Assembly: GCA_963969365.1 (NCBI GenBank)
Contig: OZ017758.1
Coordinates: 2,418,001 to 2,482,000 of the forward strand
Source of the DNA: Asterochloris sp. CNOR1
Lineage: Eukaryota > Chlorophyta > Trebouxiophyceae > Trebouxiales > Trebouxiaceae
Length of the DNA: 64,000 nt
Direction: 5' to 3'
The notes under the pieces are model-generated. The model searched no databases, was not told where the DNA came from, and was given only the letters and a program-made list of their open reading frames with translations. The position numbers were made by a program, and so were the translations under genes. Shown here piece by piece: positions 1 to 10,965 of the stretch (its first letter is position 1; each line of letters starts with the position of its first letter).

Positions 1-411
1 CCCAAACAGCGCCCCACACAAGGGGACCACTGTCCTATAAGCCCTTGACACTGCAAGACCGGATGAAGAGCAGGCCATGCCGAAAGTCCTCACTTGAGCT
101 AGCAGGGACTGTTTTGCCATGAGCCCCTCATGAGTATTGCTTCACTGACGCAGCGCACCAGCCCAAAGAGGTCAGGGTCCGCTCTCCTGCTCTGCCCCAG
201 TGACAGCCATGACATAGCACCCTGCTCTAGAGGGGTTTGCTCACTCCAGCAAGGGGTGGTGCTTTGAGTGCCAAGCGCTTGAGCTGCCGTTCAGCAATGA
301 CATGACAACCTTTCTGCCAAGGCAATAGGTGTCGATGGCGCTACTGCAGCATGATCGCTCACTATGTGACTCGCAAACCCCCACAGCCACCTTGTGCTCA
401 CCAGCAACCTG

Positions 412-579
412 TGCCGCTTCCTGCCTCTCCTCATTCCGCTTCTCCTCCCTCAGCCTCCTCCGTTCAGCTAGGAAATCAGTGCTCCTGGTCTCAAGGACCT
501 ATGCCTCCCTGGCAAGGCTTTCTAGCTGCTGATCCACTTCAGCCAGATCTTGAATGAGCTCTTGCGCCCGTGTTAGGCC
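412..579 (-). other. Possible coiled-coil exon
   Basis: Read on the minus strand after a CAG acceptor at about 580, the frame gives a heptad-like, charged peptide (LTRAQELIQDLAEVDQQLES, then about ten residues later FLAERRRLREEKRNEERQEA), before a GTGAGC donor at about 411. The composition is typical of a coiled coil. One in-frame TAG separates the two halves. That would mean a decayed exon, a wrong boundary or a base error. No family could be named. It may belong to a minus-strand gene running off the left edge. Confidence 0.3.
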
Positions 580-1606
580 TGCTTGCAAATGCATGCCTTC
601 ACTTGGACATGAGGCTTTCGCCAGCTCAGACATGACAAACACCAGTTAGCGCCTGGTGAACCGAATTTAGCTGTTAATACTGGGGCTGTAATCCTGCAGA
701 AGTGCTCTAGGGCTTTCCAGGGAAAGTGGCAGACAGCGAACCCAGCATCTGCTGCACCTGCCATGCCTCCGCCTGTGCGACCTCTTTCAAGCTAGTGATC
801 GATGTGCTACTGTATGGCACGTTGTCGCTGAACTCAACAAGATCAGATCTGGCTTACATGCTGACACCCATCTTTTTTTGTCTGACTTTTGCCATGCTGG
901 GCATGCTTGACAACTTCGGCAATCCGGTTTCTGTTGTTGCTTTGAAGATGTGTTGCTTGCAAACAATAGTTGGTGAAGGCTCGCATGATTTTTGGCAAGG
1001 CCGGCCGCCCTCAAGCCCACATGACCTGCTGCTCCTTCTATGCATGGCGGAAATGATGCTTCAGTAAAAGGTCCGAGCAGCAGCACTACTGGCAGGAGCT
1101 GCTCTCTGGCTGCAGCTGAAGCTGTGCAGGCACCCCAGCTCCAGGCTGAGCTGTGCCTGGAGCTGTCGCAGCTGCACTCACATGCTGCAGCCCAGGATGC
1201 TCTGCACCTGCCAGGTTGCTGCCATGAGGCCATCTCTCACAACTGATCCGCCTGAACATGTGTTGTGCTGCATGGCACACATCTCTGCAGCCTGCTATGC
1301 ATGGGTCAGGCACCATGCATACTTGCCCAAGTGACCCTGGCTGGAGGCGCAAACAGCCTGAGAATGAAAACCTCAAAAGGTTTAATCCATCACTGGGGCA
1401 GGCTGCCGCTCCCTGGCTCAGCGTCCTGGTGTGAGTGTGCTGGTTGCAATGAGCAGTTTCACACAGTCTGGAAAGTCTAGCTTGCTGTGTCTGCCCTCTT
1501 GCAGTGCTGGGATTCACATCTGATGAAGCGTTTGGCTCAAGATGGGGGCACATCACATCAAACTTGCAATACTGCACGGGTTATGGTCATTTCTAAATGC
1601 TGGCAG

Positions 1607-1640
1607 AGATCACACACACACGCACACACATACGCGCACA
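1607..1640. repeat. CA/CG dinucleotide microsatellite
   Basis: An impure run of CA, CG and TA dinucleotides lies immediately beyond the stop codon of the histidine-phosphatase gene. It therefore sits in that gene's probable 3' untranslated region on the minus strand. Confidence 0.7.
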
Positions 1641-1642
1641 AC

Positions 1643-2997
1643 TCAGTAGTAGATGCCATCTTGGTGCATGTGGGCCGTCTGGTTCATGCTGGTCAGCATG
1701 GGCTCGCCGCGCTTGTTCACCCGGAAGGTTGACACCCCTCCATTGTGGATGTCGACAGCTCGAAAAGAGGAGGGAGGGAGGCCCAGGGCAACACAAAGGA
1801 ATGCCCTCATCATAGATTTGTGAGTGATGACAAGGTGGCTGCTTCCAGGAGCAGTCAGAATCTCTGCAGCAAAGGCGATGCATCCATCAGGGTTTGAGCA
1901 GGTACAGGCCTGCCAGTCTCTGCCAGTCAGCAAGATGCAGGTGAGCTGCTCACCCTGCCAGGCCTCCTTTGCCTGATCAAAGACCTCCTTCAGGGGCCAC
2001 CGCCCGTCAAATGTGAATTCAGCAGGCCTCTGGCGCCAAGTCGTAAACTCTTCGCGGTAATCGCGGGCTGCATCCTCTGCAACACGGATGTATGGTTGGA
2101 GCCATGCTGGCTGCACACCAAGCTCATCAGTAGGTGACTGGGTGCAGCTGAGCTGGTATGACAAAGCAGCAGTGCTGCCACACCTTGTCGCATTCCCTCA
2201 AGCCAGCCTGCAGCCAACACATGACATTTTCGCATGTGACTCTCATCTGGCTCAGCAGGGATGACCGCCCACATACCTAGGTGGGCCTCCTTCAGACTGT
2301 CCAGAAATGTGACTTTGCCTGGCCGATCCCGCCACATGATGTCTGCTGTTGAGGCGGCTCGCCTGATGGGGCTGCTGAAGCAGCTGAAGGCAGCAAAGAC
2401 ATGCAGGCTCAGTGGTGGATGAGCGCATTCTGCAAAGTCAGCATGCCGCTCGGACAACTGTGTGAGCATTCTCTCTTGCGAGAGCAGCGGCGCACCTATC
2501 GATACCCATGTGACTCAAAGCATCCCTACAGCGCACAGCCTGCAGCTCTCCAAATGGCGTCAGCTCAGCGCCGTTGCTGCTCCCCTGCAGCAGCATAGTC
2601 CTCGTGTCCCCAATAAGGCCTCACAGCCTGCACAATGCACATGCAGCCGGCCGCCACGCACCTGGATGCGGTGCTGCTCGTTCCAAGTGGTCAGGCCGTG
2701 CCTGACAATGATGATCTGCTTTTCATTCTGTAGGGGCTTGTCTGCAAGAGAGACAGTGGCTCCAGCAGTGGTGATGTCCATGGAACCTGTATTGAAGGTG
2801 CTGCGGGGAGCCTGCAACTGCTGCTGCTCATTCTGAGGGGCTTCAGGCTGAGCTGTCTGGCTGGCCTGGCAGAAGGGTGTCACATGGTAGCTGCAGTGTT
2901 TCCTCTTCACGCCTTTGTTTGGGGCCTTCGTCGATGCGTGGCGGACATGGCATTGCGAGCGACCAGCCAATGAGCTGGCTTGGTAGGCATGGTTCAT
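1643..2997 (-). CDS. Histidine-phosphatase, 2-carboxy-D-arabinitol-1-phosphatase-like
   Basis: This is a phosphoglycerate-mutase-superfamily phosphatase closest in pattern to the plant proteins annotated as probable 2-carboxy-D-arabinitol-1-phosphatase, which remove phosphate from a Rubisco inhibitor in the chloroplast. Exons read on the minus strand: 2997-2662, 2584-2496, 2383-2277, 2110-1954 and 1863-1643. A 24-nt exon (2207-2184, WLEGMRQ) probably lies between the third and fourth, but its join is out of phase and unresolved. The catalytic RHG motif is in IIIVRHGLTTWNEQHRIQGS. Then come LTPFGELQA, CFSSPIRRAASTADIMW and FLDSLKEAHLG, and the second catalytic His is in LVITHKSMMRAFLC. The C-terminus contains LGLPPSSFRAVDIHNGG, as in the plant family. 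About 65 residues before the RHG motif are Ser/Ala/Lys-rich and acid-poor, like a plastid transit peptide. An in-frame ATG at 3030 is an alternative start. Substrate specificity is inferred only from family resemblance. Confidence 0.85.
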
Positions 2998-3210
2998 CTT
3001 GCAGATCCCCTGTCTGCCTCCAACTCTCACTCAGATGCCATCTTCGCATCAATGGCTCTGAAGGGCATCCTGCCCGCCTCTGGCCATGATGCTTCCTTCA
3101 TAAGGTTGGCTTGCGCAGCATATTGCTCAGTCTGCTTGCTTCTGCTGTGTTGTCTTCGTTCAGGCAGGCCAGGGCAGGCAGTGATCCTGCATTCTGCTGA
3201 TTCCCTGTCA

Positions 3211-3885
3211 CTATAGCCCTTGCTCAAAGGGGATAGGTGTGCAGGCCACTGTCTCATAATGAAGCCTCTTTTTTGAGCCTGCAATGGTACACCCTCTGCC
3301 GCAGACCTGCAGCGAGGCGTCCTTGACCAGGTTGCTGGTGACATTGGATGCACACAAGTTGCGCGGCATGTGTAGTCCAGCAACCTGCCTGACAGCAGCC
3401 CCCAGTGACATTGGGTGCCCAAAAACTTACATCCCTGATCGCCTGTGCAGGAGTCTGGCGCTAGGAGCTGCTGAAGCCTGTCCCCGCAAAGTCAGCTTAG
3501 AGCTGCGCACGTCTAGCTTGCTGCCAGACAGGTGGTATCGCAACTCATCCACAGGATGCTGTCTGGCAGGTCAAGGATGCACAGGGCCCTGCGACATGGA
3601 CATCTCAAGAGCCTGCACAGCAATTTCTAGGAAGGTCACAGCTGTGGCGTACATGCGTTGAGCAGTACAGCTCTGCGCTTTACCAAACAGCTGTACTGGG
3701 ACTCATTGACAGAAAGAGCCGCCCCACATGCAGTGCTCATCACAACACTGCGGCATACCATCTCCACCCCTGCTGATCCACCCTGAAAACGTTTCTGCCA
3801 GAGGCGCACAGCCTGTCCGGCTGTGCAGATATATATGCAGCGTGTTCTTCTTAACCAATCGAGGAGGGCATTCGAGTCTCAGCAC
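3211..3885 (-). CDS. Small unrecognised gene, probably spliced
   Basis: Several minus-strand stretches between the phosphatase and the amylase look coding and are bounded by plausible splice sites. These are: about 3675-3595 (MYATAVTFLEIAVQALEM), about 3570-3430 (VDELRYHLSGSKLDVRSSKL) ending at a good GTAAGT donor, about 3391-3312 (LHMPRNLCASNVTSNLVKD), and about 3272-3211 (KKRLHYETVACTPIPFEQGL) ending in a stop. I do not recognise the product. The start is uncertain; the ATG at 3885 and the tandem ATGs at about 3754 are candidates. It would be transcribed divergently from the amylase, with about 90-220 bp between the starts. Exon joins were not all reconciled, so a decayed gene is also possible. 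Confidence 0.35.
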
Positions 3886-3975
3886 TTCGCTTCCTCGTTC
3901 AACAACTGCGGCCTGTGATTGCCAGCAGCCAATCTTCTGTCATGTTCAGGAGCAGGGTCACTGTGGAGCATCTCG

Positions 3976-6900
3976 ATGATGTTCAGCAGCAGGCTTGACC
4001 TTCAATGCCGACCCTCAATCAATTGCATATCGGAAACTGGCTATAGATCTCTGCTGTCTATTCAAAGGTACAGACTCAGATTGGCAGCCTCAGCTCAGCA
4101 GCTGGAGGTGCAGGAGGTTGTTGCCGCCCCAGTCACATCAGTTGATAGGGCAATTCTAGTGCAAGGCAGGGTGATGTGCACTGTCACTGCTGCTGCAAAG
4201 CTTGAAGGCTCAGTCAGTCCTGGTGAAGGACATCACATAGAGATCGCTGCCCCAAGACTGCGCTGCATGCCCCACTGCAGGCTTCAATTGGGAGAGCTGC
4301 AGGGATGGCGCATGGTATGAGACTGTAAGAAGCAAGATTGGGGAGCTGCAGCAGACCGGTGCGACACACATTTGGCTGCCGCCGCCCAGCCAGTCAGTCT
4401 CGGACCAGGTCAGCAAGTCTACCTCCAGCTGCACAGCTTGCTCAGCATGTGATGCGGTGCAGGTGCAACCAAACAACAGGCTGCTCCAGGGGCGAGGTGC
4501 TGCTAATGTCATGTTGCCCGCAACAGGGATGTGCCCAGAGACAGGGCAGTCTGCTCATTGAGAAAGGGAGGATGAAGCGGGGGCCAGCCAGTTCAGCTGT
4601 ACTGCAGATCTTAGCACAAATAAACTGTGCCTGTGTGCCCTGCGGGCCCTTGTTGCCACATGGCTTGAAGCCTGATCAGTGTCAATGTGTGCTGCAGGGC
4701 TACCTGCCATATGGCTCGCAGCACAATCGCTGCCAACATGCCTCAGCAGGACGACCTTTCACATGGCTTCAATCAGTGATTCTGCCCTAGTGTCTCCTGC
4801 AGGGCTACCTGCCACAGCAGCTGTACAACCTCACCAGCAAGTATGGCACCAAGGAGCAGCTGCAACACCTGACATGGGACCTCAACCATGCCGGCATCAA
4901 GCCGATAGCAGGCAGGTGCAGGGGCACACTTCCCCTGGGCATACTCCCATGATGCTGTTGCTCTCCTGTCTCAGCAGGGCCTGGCAGAAGGCTCCTGCAG
5001 CCCACTGTGTTGTGTCTGCAGGATGGGCTGCCCAAGTGGCCCTGGGTGACCCTGTTGCACACCTACTGGCACACTTTGCTGGCTGCCAGCCAGACTAGGC
5101 TGCGTCTCAGATGCCTGCCTTTGCTGCATGCAGACATCGTGATCAACCACCGCTGCGCTGATGCCCAGGACGAAAAGGGAATCTGGAATTGTTTCAAGTA
5201 AGGCAAGATGCAGCTGGACCTGGGCAGCCCTCAACCACTAAACCCTAGCAGCAGTCAAGCCCAGTTCGCAGTGCTCATGGCGGCATCGCTTTGCGTAGGC
5301 ACATGGCCTGGCAGACACGTTGGGCACCAGGACAAATGCCAGCACAGCAGAGTGTCTGCCAGGGGGGCACTGCATTACAGCTGTCGACATCTGCCCACGC
5401 CCTTGTATGTATGTGTTCAGGGATGAGACCGATCACCTTGGCAGGAAGCTGGATTGGGGCTCTTGGGCCATCTGCAGCGACGACTTTGCCTACCAAGGTG
5501 TGTATGAATCCTGGCAGGCAGCCTGCTGTGTTTTGGTCAGCTTGAGGCCAAAACAGCACATCCCCGCAAGCTTCAAGTGCAGCATGCTGACCGCAGCCCT
5601 CCTGTCCTGCTTAAAAGTTTGCTGATGCAATTGAGCGACTGTCAACTTTCATTTGAAATATCTGGATTGCTCAGCATTGCATGTCCTTTCAGGCAAACCT
5701 GCACACTGAAAGAGCTGGCAAAGTGCATCTGCAGCCTGGCGAGAGCTCTGGCTGTGCCCTGCTGCAGGCAAGGGTGGGAAAGACACAGGAGCAGCGTACG
5801 ATCCTGCTCCAGGTAAAAGCGGCTGCCTTTCCCTCATGACTGGAGATACAGGCCTCTGCACCCCAGCAAGCTCTCAGGAGTGCATGGCCTGCCCGCCTGT
5901 GTCTGCAGAGTGCTGTGGCAAAGCTTTCAAGTTTCTGAGCCTGCCCCTGTACCTGCAGACCTGGACCACAGCAATGAGGAGCTGCGTGCTGCGCTCAAGG
6001 AGTGGCTGTGGTGGCTGCGCGACAGCATTGGCTTTCAGGTGCACTGCCCTGCGTTGCTTTTCTGGAGCGCCGCTGAGGTGGTGTGCCTCAGTGCCTTCAG
6101 GGCGCGCAGGCTTTGACAAACGCTGTAAGAGCCTCTTTGATACCACCTGGTGCCTGCTAGACTGAAGGCGCAGTCTCCATCACCTGCAGGTTGCTGCTGT
6201 AGGGCTGGCGCTTTGACTTTGCCAAGGGCTTTGCGGGGCGCTTCTGTCAGGAGTATGCGGACTGTTGCCGCTTCCAGGAGGCTCTCCATGTGGCCGAGTT
6301 CTGGGTGGACATGCGCTGGGATGGAGCTAGCATGGCAGAGGACCAGAATGCCCCTCGGCAGGCAAGCCAGAGTGGTGCAGTGGTGTGTGGGCTGAAGACT
6401 GAGACAAGCTGTCAATTATCACCACAAGCCAAACCCAGGTTGAGCCCTGAGGTTGCCAAGAGGCGCATGGCTCACCCCAGTTCAGACATGGATAGAGCAA
6501 GGGCCCCACTCCGGGTCCCACCGTGCCTGATTTCCTCCAATGTCTGATAATGTGTGCCGTCCCTTCAGACATGCCCAAGGTAGTGCACAGCTGGCTGCTC
6601 GATGCCCACTCTGCCTAGCCTTGCGCATGATACAGGGCACAGCAGCTGCCAGCTTCAGTCGGTGTGCTCTGTGCCGACTGATAGGCTCTGGCAGCTGACT
6701 AGCTGGCTGCTCCCCCGTGCTCACTATGCCCTGCCTGGCTTTTGCTACAGGGCACAGAGGCAGCCAGCTTCAGTCTGCATGTGCTGTGCCCGCAGACAGG
6801 CCCCTGCAGCTGACTGCTGCCTGCCCCCGCTCACTATGCCCTGCCTGGCTCATGCTGCAGGGCACAGCAGTAGCCAGATCCAGTCCAATCTGCTCTGCAT

Positions 6901-8716
6901 GAGGCTGCAACCATGGAACAACAGCCAGGCAGGGCTGCCCTTCCCCAGACGCTGCCCCTGATAAGGGCAGTTCTGCTCCACCGCGACATGTCTGGTCGAT
7001 GCCTCGCTGTGTGCTGCTCCTGCAGGCGCTGTGTGACTGGATAAAGTCCGCCGGCGCCAAGGTGTGCGCCTTCGATTTCCCCACCAAAGGCATCCTGCAG
7101 GAGGCAGCCCGCAACACGCAGTACCACCGCCTCAGGGACCGGGAGGGGCGTCCTCCAGGGCTGCTGGGGTGGTGGCCGCGCAGGGCTGTCTCCTTTGTGG
7201 ACAACCATGATACAGGTGGAGCTGATGTGGTGGCCGTGCAGGCTTGCCTGTACCTTGCACAGCCACGGCACAGGTGGAGCTGGGGTGGTGGCTGCGCAGC
7301 GCTTTTCTCGCTGGACAACCATGACACACGGGGGCAAGGAGACTCTGGGTGGGGTGTGTCATGCGCAAAATATCTGGGGCCACGCCGGCCTGTTTGGGGG
7401 GTTTGGAGGGCCCTTTCAGGCTGCCGTGCTCTAGGACCTCAGCAGCACCAACCAGGGCCAGGGAGCTGCTTATCTGAGATCGCAGGTAAGCGTACGAGAT
7501 TGCAGGCTGCTGGGCAGGGACCTGTTCCCACACATTGACAGCCTCGGTCAACAGAATGTCTGAGTTGCTACAGCAGACATTGAAGCTGCTTCTGCCTTTG
7601 AACTGACCTTGTTTGTTGCCATACTTGAGATTGTGGTGTTATGCTGCTTGTGCCCGTGCCCTAGTGGGCACGCAGGTGTCTGCTCCTTCCAGCGCGCCCA
7701 CCATGCCCCAGACTTCTGCTTGCCTGTGAGCCCATCATACAGAAGGCCTCACAAAACAAGACACTCTACACCCAAGATCACAGTGGTGTGGCCCCTGCTT
7801 GCAGGCAGCACCCCCCGGCACTGGCCTTTCCCCCACAGCCACACAGGTAGGACCAAGACTTCTTAGGTTTTTGTTTTTCATAAAATCAATTTTTGTTGAC
7901 GTCCTTGCTCCACTCTTCATGACACACAGGGCTTGGATATGCATACATCCTGACGCATCCAGGTGAATTAGGGCTTGGCTATGCATCATCCTGACGCATC
8001 CAGTGAACCAGGCCTTGCTGCACTGCCAGCCACCGCATTGAGCTGGCAGCCTGGTGCATAAGCTGCCAGCCCCATGTGACTGGCTGCCCTGCAGGCATTC
8101 CCTGCTTGTTCTGGGACGACCTCTTCTCAGAGTGGCACCATGACACCATGTGAGCCTCCATTTGTGAATGCCTGCTGTCACACTTCACATGTGCTGGACG
8201 TGTTTCGTCAGATGCTATGGCTGCAGCAAGCATTGTAAATGCCAGAACATGACCATCCTCTGGCATACTTGGGCAACTGACTTCTGCAACCATGCCTGCA
8301 GCGTCTCTCTGGTAAAGCTGCGCCAGAAGCACCAGATACATGCTGGCAGCAAGCTTGAGATACTGCGGGCTGAGTGGGACCAGTATGTCAGCCGCACAGA
8401 TGACAGGTGAGGCTGTTTGCAGCTCTGCTTGCTCACCCCTGCATGTCATGATGCTGCAATACAGTCCAACTGACATGGCCCAGTCCCCTTCTGGCATCCC
8501 TTGCGCCACACCTATTGCTGCATGTGCTGAATACATCCCACATTGTGCTGCATGTGCCAACAGGGTTGCTAGTGGAGCATGTTCTACATTGCATGCAGGC
8601 TTGTGTTAAAGCTTGGGCCTCGCCGTGACATGGATTCCCTTCTGCCAGATAGCAGCCAAGGCTGGGTGATGGCAGCCAAAGGCCATGACTGGGCGCTGTG
8701 GGAGCGAGTGCTGTGA
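3976..8716 (+). CDS. AMY: Alpha-amylase (glycoside hydrolase family 13, plant type)
   Basis: Hydrolyses internal alpha-1,4 bonds in starch. Fourteen exons (3976-4165, 4281-4408, 4803-4911, 5134-5197, 5421-5497, 5768-5812, 5959-6038, 6203-6361, 7026-7215, 7805-7846, 7930-7962, 8095-8149, 8302-8406, 8599-8716) total 1,395 nt in one open frame, 464 residues. The start of the catalytic barrel is QGFNWES, then THIWLPPPSQS. All four GH13 signature regions are present: DIVINHRCAD, GWRFDFAKG (nucleophile Asp), HVAEFWVD (acid/base Glu) and SFVDNHDTG. Plant-type markers GLLGWWP, GYAYILTHPG and a short C-terminal beta domain follow. Roughly 60 residues precede the barrel. They are rich in Ser and Arg with hardly any acidic residues at first, suggesting a plastid transit peptide. 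Introns 1, 3 and 8 use GC donors (4166, 4912, 6362), which the frame requires. Several introns hold copies of their neighbouring exon edges. Confidence 0.95.
4691..4825 (+). repeat. Copy of amylase exon 3 acceptor edge
   Basis: CTGCAG followed by GGCTACCTGCCA occurs at 4692 and again at the true acceptor 4797-4814. It is a decayed duplicate of the first 12-15 bp of exon 3 plus its splice site, about 105 bp upstream inside intron 2. Confidence 0.75.
6605..6890 (+). repeat. Tandem repeat in amylase intron 8
   Basis: Three imperfect copies, about 115 bp each, of a unit containing CCTGCCTGGC, CAGGGCACAG and GCCAGCTTCAGTC start near 6605, 6720 and 6835. The array lies wholly inside the 664-bp intron 8 and does not contain recognisable exon sequence. 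Confidence 0.8.
7186..7340 (+). repeat. Copy of amylase exon 9 donor edge
   Basis: The end of exon 9, encoding the catalytic-region phrase DNHDTG and its donor (7192-7222), reappears at 7309-7339 as GGACAACCATGACACACGG. Internal pieces beginning AGGTGGAGCTG also recur (7214 and 7271), so the duplicated segments overlap. The second copy is intronic. Confidence 0.75.
7930..8001 (+). repeat. Tandem copy of whole amylase exon 11
   Basis: Exon 11 is only 33 bp (GLGYAYILTHP). It is followed after 8 bp by a near-identical copy at 7971-8001 that lacks two bases and has lost its GT donor. The copy is therefore a dead exon duplicate in intron 11. Confidence 0.85.
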
Positions 8717-9926
8717 GCAGTACTGCACCCATCTATGCCTGCCAGACAGAGAAAAGACTTTTTTGATCTCCGGCGCAGCTTCGTCACAACATGGTTTCGA
8801 GATCCCCACTGCTGGTCTAGGCCGCAGATCATGAAGTGCATTACAACATACCAGGACTCCACTAAGGCAGCTGACAGGCGCTCTGCAGACCTGGAGCTGA
8901 CAGCAGAGCAGAACGGGGGAATGAGCCATGCACACAAACATTCTGTCAGCCTGGGCACATACAGCCCCCAGTTGAGTGTTCACTGATGAGCTCTCTAAAG
9001 TCTCAGGCAGCAGTCAGAACCAGGTGCCAGCTGGGAACACCTTGGCTTCACATTGACAGAATCTAAAACAAAGTCAGCAGATGCAGTGCACCTCTGCTAG
9101 CTGCAGAGTGTTTAACGCTCCTTGTGCACTTGAGCCTTCTGAGCTAACTCTGCACCCTCAAAAGCTGTGGTTCCAGCATGGGCTTGAGGCAACACCCCTT
9201 ACACTCTATATAAGTTCACAATGTGCACTGCTAGTTGAGGCTGCACCCAAAACTGGGCGAGACCTTGCTTAGCAGCGGCTTTGCAAGCTTGACTTCATGC
9301 TGCATCCATGACCTCCAGGCCATGAAGGTGCTTGAGGCTGTGATCATCTGCTGGCCTATTGCCAGCTCGTTGCTGAGCACGCCCAGCTCGTTGCCAGCGA
9401 GGTAGTGGTGCTGCTTGTCCTCCACAATGTGCTACAGCAGGTCTAGGATGCGCAGAATCTCTGCAGCATGGGCAGCTGTCCCTTTCAGGTGAAGCTGTCC
9501 CCTTTCACTATTGGTACAGACTTGCACGTCATCTGCCCTGTAATCATGCATGCCTGGCCCGGCAGCTCTGGCAAGTAACGCCTGGCCTGGACCTGATCGA
9601 CAAACCCTGCAACACCGCCTGATCAGTCAGCCACACATTGTCAATCACATCTGCTTGGTCCCCGCATCGCTCCTTCCCGCTGCTGGCCAACGTGTCATGT
9701 GGCAAGAAAGCAAATGAAGTCTGGCTCCAACCATTGCATCGAATGCTAGGGGGCCGAGCTGCAGCACTTGGAAGGCTCAAGGAGAACAGAGAATGCAGCG
9801 AGCAGGCTGTTTCTATTGATCGGCTTGGACTGGACAGTGAGGTTGACGCTGCGTCAGGTGTGCATGCAGCAATGCCATGATCTGGGACATTGTGTTTCTG
9901 CCCTGATCTGTATAATGCTTCTGCAG
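8717..9926. other. Intergenic, amylase to FAM221-like gene
   Basis: No gene recognised. It contains the amylase 3' untranslated region and presumably the promoter and unresolved 5' exons of the FAM221-like gene. A TGTAA, the green-algal polyadenylation motif, lies at 9539-9543. An open stretch at about 9425-9231 on the minus strand resembles coding sequence, but matches no family I know. Confidence 0.5.
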
Positions 9927-10811
9927 GCCCTGACGAACAGGTCCCTGTACAAACAGTACTGGTCCCTGTGTGGCGCTGCAATGTCTGCCAAGTGGAGTGC
10001 GTGCCTGTAAGGGCTTGGGAGGCAATGGCTCAGCACATGCTGTACTGAGAGAGGGAGGTGAGACTGCTGCCCCTGCCTGCAGGTTCGGTCAGAGTCTCGC
10101 TGCCTTTGTGGCCATCGTCTCAAGGCGCATGCCATGAAGGAGGGCAGCAGAAAGCTGAGGTGGGGAGATGAGCTGGGAACTCTGCAGGCTGCCGCAGATG
10201 ATCTTGATCTCAGATGTTGATGTCCCACTTTTGTTTGCTAGAAAGTGTAGGCAGTGTGTCATGCCTGCAGATGCGGGAACAGCAAGTGCAGATGCCCAGA
10301 CTTCTTCTTCATTGTGGCAGAGGGTTCCTGGTGGGCAGCCTGTGCTAGCTGCCTGTGCGCTGTATGCATTTACTTCTGTCGCACTCTAGCCCAGCCGTGT
10401 CCTCCCCACAGGATTCTGCGGTGCCAGTGCAAGCACAAACACACAGAACATGACCCAGTGTCCAAGGCGTGCACGAGGGCAGCATGCCACTGCGAAGGCT
10501 TCCACAGTCCCTGGCATTGTAACTGCAACCACCCCTGGGCAGAGCACACGCAGGTGACGGCAGCAGCACTGCATGGTGTTTCCAAGGCGCTGGCTGCCAT
10601 CTGTGCGGTCTGCTGGACCAAAACATGTGTCTCAGTCATCTCTGTCACCTACCTGCAGCTCCTGGAGGAGAGGCAGGTGCAGTCACTGGCGTCCATGCTG
10701 GCGCGGCTTCAGATGGCACCACAGCACGCTGCCCTGGCTGTGACCGACACTGCTGCTGGCACTGACATGGCAGGCTGGGATCATGTGAAGAGGGGGCAAG
10801 AGAATGATTGA
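9927..10811 (+). CDS. FAM221-like cysteine-rich protein (5' end unresolved)
   Basis: Resembles the FAM221A/B family, whose molecular role is not established. Exons seen: 9927-10006, 10083 to about 10185, 10251-10330, 10412-10553 and 10660-10811. Paired Cys and CxC/His motifs run in the order typical of the family: WRCNVCQVECVP, RCLCGHRLKAHAMK, CHACRCGNSKCRCPDFFF, LRCQCKHKHTEHDP and FHSPWHCNCNHPWAEHTQ. They suggest several zinc sites. A short helical tail with LLEERQVQSLASMLARLQ ends at the stop at 10811. The first exon begins in mid-codon, so one or more upstream exons between about 9560 and 9926 are missing from this model. The junction after the second exon is also uncertain and may use a GC donor. 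The gene ends only 155 bp before the DRP5B start on the same strand. Confidence 0.75.
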
Positions 10812-10965
10812 AGAGAGAGAGATTTGACACATCTGAAGAACGGCATCTCCGTTGACTGGCATGGTCAATGCCTCAACAACGTTGTGATCCAGCTGTTTCA
10901 GTGCTCTGAAGGGTCGGCGAGGCCCAGGCCGGGTCCCTCCTGCCTGTAGCTTACTGCACCGTACC

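Larger units (their letters stand above)
1..1640. other. Largely unassigned left edge
   Basis: No complete gene could be modelled here. Open frames on both strands are short and overlap one another without family resemblance. The only coding-like stretches are on the minus strand: the coiled-coil exon at 412-579, and a leucine/glutamine-rich phrase (LRQLQAQLSLELG) read leftward from about 1175. They could be exons of one minus-strand coiled-coil gene whose remainder lies to the left of the window. Nothing else recognisable was seen. Confidence 0.4.

Noticed and set aside
787-1577. Long overlapping minus-strand frames near the left edge (up to 163 codons)
   Set aside because: They overlap each other in different frames, are Cys/His/Gln-rich in the way antisense CTGCAG-rich introns are, and match no family.
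4698-4800. Extra amylase exon beginning GYLPYGS
   Set aside because: It repeats only the first few codons of exon 3 and then loses the frame. Including it would break the otherwise perfect 1,395-nt coding frame.
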